64,000 nucleotides of DNA from Sanderia malayensis (taxonomy: Eukaryota; Cnidaria; Scyphozoa; Semaeostomeae; Pelagiidae). Numbering within the stretch: position 1 is the first letter of the stretch; each line of letters starts with the position of its first letter. The stretch spans positions 1 through 64,000 of the forward strand of contig RQOL01000804.1 of the NCBI GenBank assembly GCA_013076295.1, written 5' to 3'. This document shows, piece by piece, positions 54,986 to 64,000 of the stretch. The notes under the pieces are model-generated. The model saw nothing but the letters and a program-made list of their open reading frames with translations. It did not search any database and was not told the DNA's origin. The translations under genes and the position numbers were made by a program.

Positions 54986-56234
54986 ATAAGAGGAGTACAT
55001 TGCTTCACATATATCTTCCTTGTGAGCAATTAAAACATCTCTCCCGGCCTTCTTTGCCTCAAAATCAGGACAAGCAATTAGAAGTCGTTTCTTGAAATCT
55101 GTGCTATGTAGACGAGTATCAGTGTCTATTCCAAGCTACTCCAAAACATTTTGATAGACTTTGGTTAATTCTGCTAGTTTAAAGGTACAATTCTTGCTTT
55201 CCGCTCTTAATTCCTGCATATATGCAATTACTTCGGCCAACGCAATGCCTCTTAAGGTTGACTCTACGTTTCTTTCAGTGATTTTGCTGCTTGCTCTATC
55301 CTTGTTATAATATTTGCTAAGGCATGCACCATGATAAACAGCTTCTGTCGCGATCATATCTCCTGCACTAAGCTTGGCTAAAATCAATGTGTCTTCGTGC
55401 TCGGTTGCAATTCTTCTTACTCTACGGTCAACATCAAATGTAGTGACTGAATGAAGTGGCTGCGATACCGTGTCATCATCGCAAAAAAAACACTTAGTTG
55501 AAAATCTCTCTCCAGCTGCTGGTTTTGTGTTTAATCTGGATGACTTTCGAACTGTTTCTTCTTCATTTGCGTTTTCATCATCATAAACTCGCTTTCGTAA
55601 TCGATCCAGCTTAGTTGTATTATACTTTAGTCGACAGGTTTTGTGCCATTTCGCTTTCTTCCCCATTAAAATTGAAGCTAGGGTTTCTTCATTCGTGACA
55701 GAAAGTTTTGAAAACGGCGTTTCAACCCCAAGATTTTGAAAATCAAGAATATTGTTAGCCAAGCTGTTGTATCCATGTCCTATTTCAGCACCAGCTCGAC
55801 GATGAGAAGACTCTGCTGGGCATTGAAGTTTTTCATTTGCATCCTTTTGACAGATAATACAAAATTCCCAGTCGATGTCTGAATCTTGCTCGAGAGCGTC
55901 CATATCTAAGTCAAATAAAAGTTAAGGATTTTAGATGTCTTTATTATTAGTGGAGCCTTAAATTGGCTTGGTAATCGATGCGAAATTGTAATGAAATTAA
56001 AAACTTTACGATTAGGCACATTTCGCAAAACAACAAAATATAAATAATCTTCTACAAACCTTTAAGAATTATATCACTTGAAACTTTCAGACATCTTGGT
56101 TTGTACTTGACAAGCTCATCATTTTTGCTAGTTATCTGCTTTTACATTCACAAGTTAATTTTACATTTAAAAGTTCCTTTGCTGACGACAGTTTTTGTTA
56201 AAAGCGCGGCAAAAGTATAAAAAGGGTCTGGACT

Positions 56235-58260
56235 CTAGTTTCGGGATACTTTAAGTACGAAAGTATTACATGGGAAAAGTTTCCGGCTACCTCTGCATCC
56301 CTTGTTTTTCAGTTGGCTAAATTCAGTTAATAGATACAATGAATCATTTTTCGGAGGACTGGGGCCGAGTACCCTATGCACATTAGCATTGCCAGACGAA
56401 GAACATGTATCTTCTTTGTTTTCTGCCATAGAAGATAGCTTTGTTAGCGGACACTTCTTCTTTTCTGGTTTCTTTGATCTCTTTTCTTTTCGCTTGTTGT
56501 TGTTTTTCTGCAGACATGCAAGGCTGTCTTCTGAATCATTTAAGTATTCTTCCTCAAATTTTAGGCTTTCCATTCTGAATAGGTGAGATGTTCTGTCGTA
56601 GCATGCTTGTGCTTCCTTGTATGTTCTTGTTTTGCAGGAAGCAATTACCTCGGTGAGATCATCTCTTATCTCCAGTAGTTTGTTAGAGCATGTTCTCGTA
56701 TTAAAATACGAGTTTCTATGCAATATTTTGATGTCTTCTGCCAGTCTTTCGACATAATTTTGTCACTAAAATAGATAATTTGTATTGCTTTGATACTGAA
56801 CATACTCCTAGAAACTTTCACATAATTTGCCTTCTTGTTAACATGCATTAAAAATAGTGAAGAAATGCCTACCATCAGTGTTATTCCATAAAAGAACCTG
56901 TCCCAAGTTTTCATGATCCTTTTGACATATGCTGCCAGGTCCAGAATCTTGTTCCGGACACTCATATGGTAGCTTGCAATCTATAAATGGGAAATAGTTG
57001 TACATAAGATCTACAGCTTGTTAAATGTCTAAACCAGATGACAGATTTGTAATTATAGATTATTTTATTGTGCATTGGAATTAACTTCAGTTCATCATCT
57101 TACCATTGAATGAAGGTCTGCATGGTGCTCTAAGATCTCATTGACATGATCTTTGATCTGTTTTAGAGTAAGAGTTATATCAAGCACTTAAACTGAATGC
57201 AAAGAGAATTAAAAGGAACTATAAAAGTCAACTGGAGCCATGAGAATATGAAATATAATGTACCTTATTGAATGCAAACTTTCGATAAGTAGACATTTGC
57301 ATTTTCTTCATGTTGCCCTGCTGATCATCTCTGACTTCTGTCAGATCAGCCAACCTACTATAGAGGCAATCTAGAGAAACAATGTTTATGTATATATTTA
57401 TTTCTGTTCAACTGATGCAAGTGTAGAACTAGCTTCTGCAATAAGCACGTTTACTTGTTAAGCTGAGTGACGTGTTATATAGAGTTATATGTTACCTATA
57501 TTAAGCAATAAGCTGTTAAACATTCTCCAAATTTTATTGCCATTAGTTCGTTGCAGATAGTAAAGCTAATAATTAAAAGTTAAAAAGAATATTAGTGATA
57601 ATAATGACTCATAATGACATGATAATGATCAATTCGTTAAGTTAAATAAAAAGTACTATAATTTAGGCTTAATGATTACAAATGATTGCAAATAAGTCAA
57701 ATTGATTTTGTTAATCTGGGTGTTACGCTAGCTTGCTAAGCACTTTGGGATAGGCGCCAGACCTAGTGATTGGTCTTAGCAACAATAGCTAATTAATAAT
57801 GGCGCATATCGTTTTCCATATTTTTATGAAATTATTTCTACCAATAAATACTTCTACATATTAAAGTTCTGGTTTGTGTTTGGTCAGTACGTTTCTTAAC
57901 AATATAAATACAAGCTATTTCGTTATTTGTGTGCACGCTTTAAGAAACTTTTCCGTGTTTTAGCAAAAAGCAATCTCTTTTTTTCTTATAAGACTTTAAA
58001 GTTACCGAAAAACGTGAAATTCTTCGCATCAAAGGTTGAAGGTGGGTCGGTATTTTCCAACAAGTTACGGAGAGCAATATGCTCCAGTTTTTGGTCATTC
58101 ATTTCGTACAAATGTTCATGTGCAGAGAAATGTTCTTTAAAATTTGTGCCAATGTTTGTTAATCAATTGATTAGTCCTACCTTCTCCTCGGCATAATATT
58201 GTGATGTTTTTCAAGCGAAGCTTTGAATTTAGCGATCGATTTTCGAATGCTGTATTCCAT
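56235..58260 (-). pseudogene. Left-arm copy of an unrecognised helical-protein gene, broken
   Basis: Exons by comparison with the right arm: 58260-58181, 57565-57496, 57370-57264, 57157-57104, 56980-56873 and 56765 downward. Exon 1 has a 1-bp deletion after SLEK relative to the other copies, which shifts the frame. The last exon begins with TGA where the right arm has CCA. Its end is fused to repeat DNA (NANVHRVLGPSPPKND) and stops at 56235. Intact splice sites and high similarity to the right arm suggest recent decay. Protein description is given under the right-arm copy. Confidence 0.6.
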
Positions 58261-58468
58261 CTTTAAATTTCGATTTTTCATGTTCAATTTATCCCAAATA
58301 AATGGAAAAATTTATTGTTTAGCGATTGAAATTGAATAGGGTCTCTCCTGTGTGCACTTTGGAAATTGCGAAATTGCAACTGAATTTGTGATGGTTGTTT
58401 ATCTTATATATCTATAGCAACATTATTATTTATTTGACGTCATAAACAATGAAATGCTGGTATGGTCG
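56385..58468 (-). repeat. Left arm of a 2.1-kb inverted duplication
   Basis: Reverse complement of the right arm (61612-63716) through promoter, exons and introns, with a shared marker GGCGCCAGACCTAGTGATTG at 57753-57772. The outer end breaks near 56381, where a piece of the 48-kb tandem repeat (CGGAGGACTGGGGCCGAGTA) is joined. The spacer between arms is about 3.1 kb. Confidence 0.8.
58403..58442 (-). promoter_or_regulatory. CRE plus TATA promoter module of the left-arm copy
   Basis: On the minus strand TGACGTCA (58442-58435), AATAATGTTGCTATAG, then an intact TATATAAG (58410-58403), followed by the leader with TTGCAATTTCGCAATTTCC and ATG at 58260. It has the best TATA box of the three modules in this locus. 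Confidence 0.55.
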
Positions 58469-60749
58469 AGCAATTTGTGCGGATATCCCAAGGGCCGCAT
58501 ATCCAAAACTATAAAAGTGTTCTCGCATAAATAAACCCAAAAATTGTGAAGTTAGACCAATAAACAATTGAGTTGGAGTTAGACCAATGAACAAATTGTC
58601 TTTCGCAAACAAACTCTGTTTGCAAAAATTACTTAATTTTGTTAGTATTACGTATTATGGTACCTGAAAATAACAATTCTAAATTTTCAATTAGCTCCTC
58701 CCTTTTAAAGCATTTGGATTCAATTATTCGGGGATTTACGGAATTTCTGTTGCTTGTTTCGTTGTCAGGAAAACCACTCTCAGCATCGAAATTTCTTATT
58801 CATTATCTGAAATTTATTATATTTTAGATAATAAATTAAAATTTCACAATGAGATGTTTCTGATTTTGAATGTAATGTCTAAACAAATCAGTCATTCATT
58901 ATCGTAATCAATATTTTGAATTTCGCGCCAAAATTCAAGCAAAATAAGGCTCAGCCCTAGACATCTAAATTACAGTTATGTCGTAAAAACCACAATTTAT
59001 GGCCCCGAAACACCAAAGTTAAAAAAAAGTTCAATTTTCAAGTTCAGCGTCCATAAATGTTTTTTTTACTAAATTTGATGCAAATTGAAAGAGTTTTGAA
59101 ATTAACCTGAAGCCCCCGTTTACCCTATCTTATGCCCCCAAAACATCAGCCATTACAAACAATACAAACAATAGCCATTTTTCAAACTTGATAAAGCCAG
59201 CGCAGCGACACTCCTTTTAAACGGTTTTGAGTTTTCGGATTGGAGCAGATAATCAAGTGGTAACCATGCGCATTTGGCAATCTCAGTTTCGCATATCTTC
59301 ATGTTAAATGTCAAAGGTTGAAGGCGACATATGAACTAAAGATCGGACATGTTAAAAGCCACACCATGTTGCTGTCGAAATGTCAACAATGCTTTGAATT
59401 CTACGAAAGCAAAAAAACATTTAAGAGTATTCATCGACTATATAATGCTTAATGATAAAGAATACAAGACAAGTAAACTTTGGCTGTTAGCATATTTCCC
59501 TAAAATAACGTAAGCAAAATTATATATAAGTAAAAAAATTAAAAAAAAATTAAATAACAAATCTCGCAAGGCATGATTGGTCGGGTGAAATTAAGCTAGA
59601 CTCACTGCATTGCGTCCCTGTGGTACGTTCGTTGGACAACTCCGCACAGGGACTTATTTACTAACAGTTAAAAAAGTGGGCTGCTCCGCCAAGAAGTTGG
59701 CGGAGCCAATCAAATTGCAGGGATTTGATAACCGGCATTCTGATTGGTCAACATTGCAAATTTTTACTTTGTTCTGAATTCTGGATTTTCCATAGTTTCA
59801 TCACTGAGAATTAAAAGCCGGGAATTTTCGAAATAATGAAATAAAGAGACCGCTACAATTTTGTAACTTTGAATATTTATGTTACAAAAAGTTGAATAAA
59901 AAGAGGCTGTGTAATAAATAAACAACGTAAGTGAACGTAATCACGTAATCAAGTTGCAATTTTGATAAAAGTTCTACCAAATTACATGATCTAAAGCTAT
60001 GCCACAAGTAAATACAAGTACAACTTCACTGGAAGGACTTTGCGAAAAATCGGTTTTATTGTTTCTCTTCTTATTAAACTAAATTAAAGTCTTTGTTGTA
60101 AGTAAATAGTAAATACTGTCCAAAATTTAACTAACTTGTTTTCACTTGGTCTTTGTTTCACTCATTTGAATGCAAATTGACCTAAAAAGGTTCAAAAACA
60201 TAATAAACAAAAAATATCTAATTTTGTTGTTTTCACTCCTCTCGGTGACAAGAATTTGAAAGCAAAATAAAACTGTGCTTGACATTTTTAAAACTTGCAC
60301 AAGCTTGTAATTGTACTCATTGAAACTTACACTTTTCTAATTTATCTTTGATTGTGGAACAATTTGTGCAAAATATTGAGCTCGACATGAGCATGACATT
60401 ATTGTTTTCGCAATGGCCTATTTTTAGTAATGATTTTGAGTCATTACTGCATGCACAAAATAAGACAACAAACTTACCAAGAATAATATGAATACGCCTC
60501 TGTGGATTTAAATAACCATTGTGTGTTCATGTTTTTATTCCAATGATTTGTGCTGCAAAAAGTACAACATTAAAACAAAAACAGCGCGCCGCTCTGCCCG
60601 GTCGGCGACAAATTTCTTTGTTAAGGTATTTTACAGACCAGAATCTGTCGGAACGAAGTTTCGAAATTTGCCCACTTTTTTTACTGTTAGAAAACGAGTC
60701 TCGTTGTGCTTGCACTCAATCGAGACTCGTGCAACAAGTCTAAAATTAA
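58469..60749. other. Spacer of the inverted duplication without a supported gene
   Basis: A/T-rich, with short frames only. It contains one copy of a direct repeat (59420-59600) whose partner is 61424-61590, and a half of the GCGTCCCTGTG fold-back repeat at 59597-59655. Confidence 0.45.
59420..59600 (+). repeat. Direct repeat copy 1 (partner 61424-61590)
   Basis: Shares AATAACGTAAGCAAAA, ATGCTTNATGATAAA and CAAATCTCGCAAGGCAT with 61424-61590 in the same order and orientation. In the second copy this sequence runs directly into the promoter module at 61600, so the repeat may be the upstream part of the duplicated promoter region. Confidence 0.6.
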
Positions 60750-60801
60750 GCAGCGGTTGTCGCAGTGTGGCCATGAACCATACCAGAATTTCATTTGTGT
60801 A

Positions 60802-60845
60802 TGACGTCAAATAAATAATAATGTTGCTATAGATATTAGATATAA
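60802..60845 (+). promoter_or_regulatory. CRE module with degenerate TATA, middle copy
   Basis: TGACGTCA at 60802-60809, then AATAATGTTGCTATAG and GATATTAGATATAAAC in place of TATATAAG. The leader includes TTGCAACTTCGCAATTTCC, with ATG at 60986. Confidence 0.45.
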
Positions 60846-60985
60846 ACAACAGAGACACAAATTCAGTTGCAACTTCGCAATTTCCAAAGTGCACACACGA
60901 GAGACACTATTGAATTTCAATCGCTAAACAACAAAGTTTTCCATTTACTTGCAATAAATTGAACATCAAAAGTCGAAATTTGAAG

Positions 60986-61066
60986 ATGGAATACAGCATT
61001 CGAAAATCGATCACTAAATTCAAAGCTTCGCTCAAAAAACCCGCACATTATTATGCCGAGGAGAAG
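60986..61066 (+). CDS. Solitary exon 1 copy (27 codons) of the helical-protein gene
   Basis: MEYSIRKSITKFKASLKKPA and AHYYAEEK end at a donor-like GTAGCA, matching exon 1 at 61820-61900. No further exons of this copy follow before the next promoter module at 61638, so it is a truncated duplicate. Read through without splicing it would end at 61165 after 60 codons. Confidence 0.45.
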
Positions 61067-61423
61067 GTAGCACTAATCAGTTCATTAACAAAGATTGTTA
61101 CAAGTTTTAAAGAACATTTCTTTGCACATGAATATTTGTATGTTCTCCGTAACCTGTTGGAATAAAACCGACCCGCTTTCAACCTTTGCTGCGAAGAATT
61201 TCATGTTTTTCGGTAACTTATATGAAGTCTTATCAGAAAAAGAAAAATTGCTTTTTGCTAAAACACGGAAACGTTTCTTAAAACTCGCACAGAAATAACG
61301 AAATAGCTTGTATTTTTATTGTTAAGAAACGTGGTAACAAAAAAGCAAAACTTTGATATGTAGAAGTAGCTATTTGTTGGTAAATAACAATTTGATAAAA
61401 AATGGAAAACAATATTAGAAATA

Positions 61424-61590
61424 TATAAGAGTATTAATCGATAATAATGCTTGATGATAAAAAATATCAAAAAAAGTAAACTTTGCCTCTTAGCTTGTCT
61501 TCCCAAAATAACGTAAGCAAAACTATATTTAAGTAAAAAATTGGGTACCAAATCTCGCAAGGCATAATTGGTTTGGTGTGGTGAATTTAA
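61424..61590 (+). repeat. Direct repeat copy 2 (partner 59420-59600)
   Basis: Second copy, located directly upstream of the third promoter module. Confidence 0.6.
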
Positions 61591-61611
61591 GCAGCGGTTG
61601 TCGCGACCACA

Positions 61612-63716
61612 AACCATACCAAAATTCCATTTGTTTATGACGTCAAATAAAGAATAATGTTGCTATAGATATTAGAGATAAACAACCGTAACAAATTCAG
61701 TTGCAATTTCGCAATTTCCAAAGTGCACACAGGAGAGACACTATTGAATTTCAATCGCCAAACAATAAAGTTTTCTAATTATTTGGGATAAATTGAACAT
61801 AAAAAGTCGAAATTTGGAGATGGAATACAGCATTCGAAAATCGATCGCTAAATTCAAAGCTTCGCTTGAAAAACCATCACAATATTATGCCAAGGAGAAG
61901 GTAGGACTAATCAATTGATTAACAAACATTGGCACAAATTTTAAAGAACATTTCTCTGCACATGAACATTTGTACGAAATGAATGACCAAAAACTGGAGC
62001 ATATTGTTCTCCGTTAACTTGTTGGAAAATACCGACCCACCTTCAACCTTTGCTGCGAAGAATTTCACGTTTTTCGGTAACTTTAAAGTCTTATAAGAAA
62101 AAAAGAGATTGCTTTTTGCTAAAACACGGAAAAGTTTCTTAAAACTTGCACAGAAATAACGAAATAGCTTGTATTTATATTGTTAAGAAGCGTACTGACC
62201 AAACACAAACCAGAACTTTAATATGTAGAAGTATTTGTTGGTAGAAATAATTTCATAAAAATATGGTAAACGATATGCGCCATTATTAATTAGCTATTGT
62301 TGCTAAGACCAATCACTAGGTCTGGCGCCTATCCCAAAGTGCTTAGCAAGCTAGCGTAACACCCAGATTAACAAAATCAATTTGGCTTATTTGCAATCAT
62401 TTGTAATCATTAAGGCTAAAGTATAGTACTTTATATTTAACTTAACGAATTGATCATTATATCATATATGTTATTATGAGTCATTATTATCACTAATATT
62501 CATTCTAACTTTTAATTATTAGCTTTACTATCTGGAACGAACAAATGGCAATAAGATTTGGAAAATGTTTAACAGCTTATTGCTTAATATAGGTAACATA
62601 TAACTTTATATAAAACGTCACTTAACTTAACAAGTAAACATGCCTATTGGAGAAGCTAGTTCTACACTTGCATCAGTTGAACAGAAATAAATATATATGT
62701 GAACATATTGTTTTTCTAGATTGCCTCTATAGTAGGTTGGCCGATCTGACAGAAATCAGAGGTAATCAGCATGGTAACATGCAGAAAATGCAAATGCCTT
62801 CTTATCGCAAGTTTGCATTCAATAAGGTACATTGCATTTCCTATTTTCATGGCTCCAGTTGACTTTTATAGTTTCTCTTAAATCTCTTTGCATTCAGTTT
62901 ACGTGCTTCATATAACTCTTACTTTTAAACAGATCAAAGATCATGTCAATGAGATCTTAGAGCACCACGCAGACCTTTATTCAATGGTAAGATGATGAAT
63001 TCAAATCAATTCCAATGCACAATAAAAATAATCTATAATTACAAATTCATCATCTAGTTTAGACATTTGGCAACCTGTACACCTTATGTACAACTATATC
63101 CCATTTATAGATTGCAAGCTACCATATGAGAGTCCGGAACAAGATTCTGGACCTGGCAGCATATGTCAAAAGGATCATGAAAACATGGGACAGGTTCTTT
63201 TGTGGAATAACATTGATGGTAGGTACTTCTTCACTATTGTTGATGCGTGTTAACAAGAAACGAATGGTGTTAACGTTTTCTAGGAGTATGTTCAGTATCA
63301 AGGCAAAACAAATTATCTATTTTAGCCACAAGATGATGTCGAAAGATTGGCAGAAGACATCAAAATATTCCACAGAAACTCGTATTTTAATACGAGAGCA
63401 TGCTCTAAAAAACTACTGGAGATAAGAGATGATCTCACAGAGGTAATTGCTTCCTGCAAAACAAGAACGTACAAGGAAGCACATGCATGCTACGACAGAA
63501 CATCTCACCTATTCAGAATGGAAAACCTAAAATTTGAAGAAGAATACTTGAACGAATCAGAAGAGAGCTCTGCATGTCTTCAGAAAAACAGCAAGGAACG
63601 AAAAGAAAAGAAGTCAAAGAAACAAGAAAAGAAGAAGTATACGCCAACAAAGCTATCATCCACGAGAGAAAACAAAGAAGATACATGTTCTTCGTCTAGC
63701 AATGCTAATGTGCATT
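61612..63716 (+). repeat. Right arm of the 2.1-kb inverted duplication
   Basis: Inverted counterpart of 56385-58468. Similarity runs from the promoter through six exons to SSSNANVH, after which the gene continues only in this arm. Confidence 0.8.
61638..61680 (+). promoter_or_regulatory. CRE module with degenerate TATA, right-arm copy
   Basis: TGACGTCA at 61638-61645, AATAATGTTGCTATAG, then GATATTAGAGATAAAC in place of TATATAAG. It drives the only copy with an intact coding chain. Confidence 0.45.
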
Positions 63717-64000
63717 CAGTAAAGGTAAGAAAAATAACTCTTGCTGAATACTGGTCAAGGAAGAGATCTCAATGCCAGTCATCAAAACAAATGACGAGCA
63801 TTGAGAATGCAAAAGTCGAAGAAACTGTAATGAAGGAGTCAGAAGGTAAGCAGTTAGTTAAGCCTGAAGCTGAGATGCCGGAAGATTATCAAAGATTGAC
63901 AATGAATCACAAGGCACCCCAGTCGATGAAAAGATCAATTGCTTTGGTTTACAAAGAATATAGACAAAGCAGCTTGAAGGAGGGAGTTGCTGATCAACAG
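61820..64000 (+). CDS. Unrecognised helical-protein gene, intact right-arm copy (3' end outside the window)
   Basis: Exons 61820-61900, 62523-62592, 62720-62825, 62932-62986, 63111-63217 and 63326 to the window end join with matching phases. Segments in order: MEYSIRKSIAKFKASLEKPS, LYYLERTNGNKIWKMFNSLL, LYSRLADLTEIR, FAFNKIKDHVNEILEHHADL, MRVRNKILDLAAYVKRIMK, and a long last exon with AEDIKIFHRNSYFNTRACSK, a lysine-rich block (KERKEKKSKKQEKKK), a serine-rich linker and LAEYWSRKRS. The N-terminal about 200 residues look all-helical, perhaps a coiled-coil or BAR-like fold, and the rest is charged and low-complexity. No signal peptide or transmembrane segment. I do not recognise the family. Transcription is probably driven by the CRE module at 61638. 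Confidence 0.6.

Larger units (their letters stand above)
48724..55903 (-). pseudogene. XPG/PIN-nuclease-like repetitive gene, split by a gypsy insertion, stop and frameshifts
   Basis: Parts on the minus strand: 55903-54986 (CIICQK, WHKTCR and CFFCDD cysteine motifs), 52306-51672, 51679-49094 and 49167-48724. Central motifs VMMGGLHIEMAFM, FVVHNSTKVFSGISIDHAHE, EEADSRMYLHL, TVDTDVMVLGVA and FHSLTGCDTVSFLAGRGKKT belong to a family abundant in cnidarian genomes. The acidic TVDTDV and GCDTVSF motifs recall XPG/FEN-like nucleases. The end is a cysteine-rich CXC-like segment (CNCKKGCKNACKCKK). Lesions: TAG at about 55138-55136 (LE-stop-LG), the gypsy element at 52307-54985, a 1-bp frameshift near 51690, and another near 49150. 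Removing the gypsy element plus one target duplication leaves the frame intact across the site. The family is probably retrotransposed or transposon-like, since most copies lack introns. Confidence 0.75.

Noticed and set aside
34479..55138. Reassignment of UAG to a sense codon
   Set aside because: The affected positions expect different residues (Trp in the GPCR, Gln in CWF19L2), NUDT6-like has TGA and TAA as well, and animals use UAG as stop.

Overview
The window is eukaryotic and animal-like: A+T-rich DNA with many short exons flanked by GT/AG splice sites, a class A GPCR, a CWF19L2-type splicing factor spread over about twenty exons, a Pol III tRNA-His gene and a dense mix of transposons. 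The GPCR, the repetitive XPG-nuclease-like gene family and the Ngaro-like and THAP-carrying elements fit a cnidarian, most probably an anthozoan. That assignment is an inference from family resemblance, not from a search.

Layout. 0.65-4.1 kb: plus-strand zinc-finger gene with a tandemly triplicated exon. 4.2-8.2 kb: Ngaro-like tyrosine-recombinase retrotransposon on the minus strand with split direct repeats (A1-ORFs-B1-A2-B2). 10.6-13.1 kb: intronless minus-strand block of small ORFs, three of them very basic and one with BH1/BH2-like motifs of the Bcl-2 fold; it looks like a fragment of an integrated adintovirus/Polinton-like element. 13.7-19.5 kb: nearly five tandem copies of a 1.19-kb unit, each with a CRE/TATA promoter module. 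21.3-23.4 kb: NUDT6-like Nudix pseudogene. 26.4-36.6 kb: CWF19L2. 37.0-39.7 kb: THAP-bearing DNA transposon next to a hAT-type element. 39.9-41.7 kb: two-exon GPCR. 42.8 kb: tRNA-His. 47.8 kb: last exon of an unidentified minus-strand gene. 48.7-55.9 kb: decayed XPG-like gene split by a gypsy retrotransposon. 56.4-63.7 kb: 2.1-kb inverted duplication holding two copies of an unrecognised helical-protein gene; the right copy is open to the end of the window.

Two themes cut across the window. First, one promoter-leader module (TGACGTMA, then AATAATGTTGCTATAG, then a TATA box, then a conserved leader) occurs eight times, five in the tandem array and three in the inverted-duplication locus about 40 kb away. 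Second, several otherwise frame-intact genes carry single in-frame stop codons: the GPCR at the TM4 tryptophan, CWF19L2 in its CwfJ domain, NUDT6-like twice, and the XPG-like gene. This points to gene decay, a haplotype or assembly issue, or less likely RNA-level recoding.

All calls rest on reading the sequence and on remembered family features. No alignment or database search was run.
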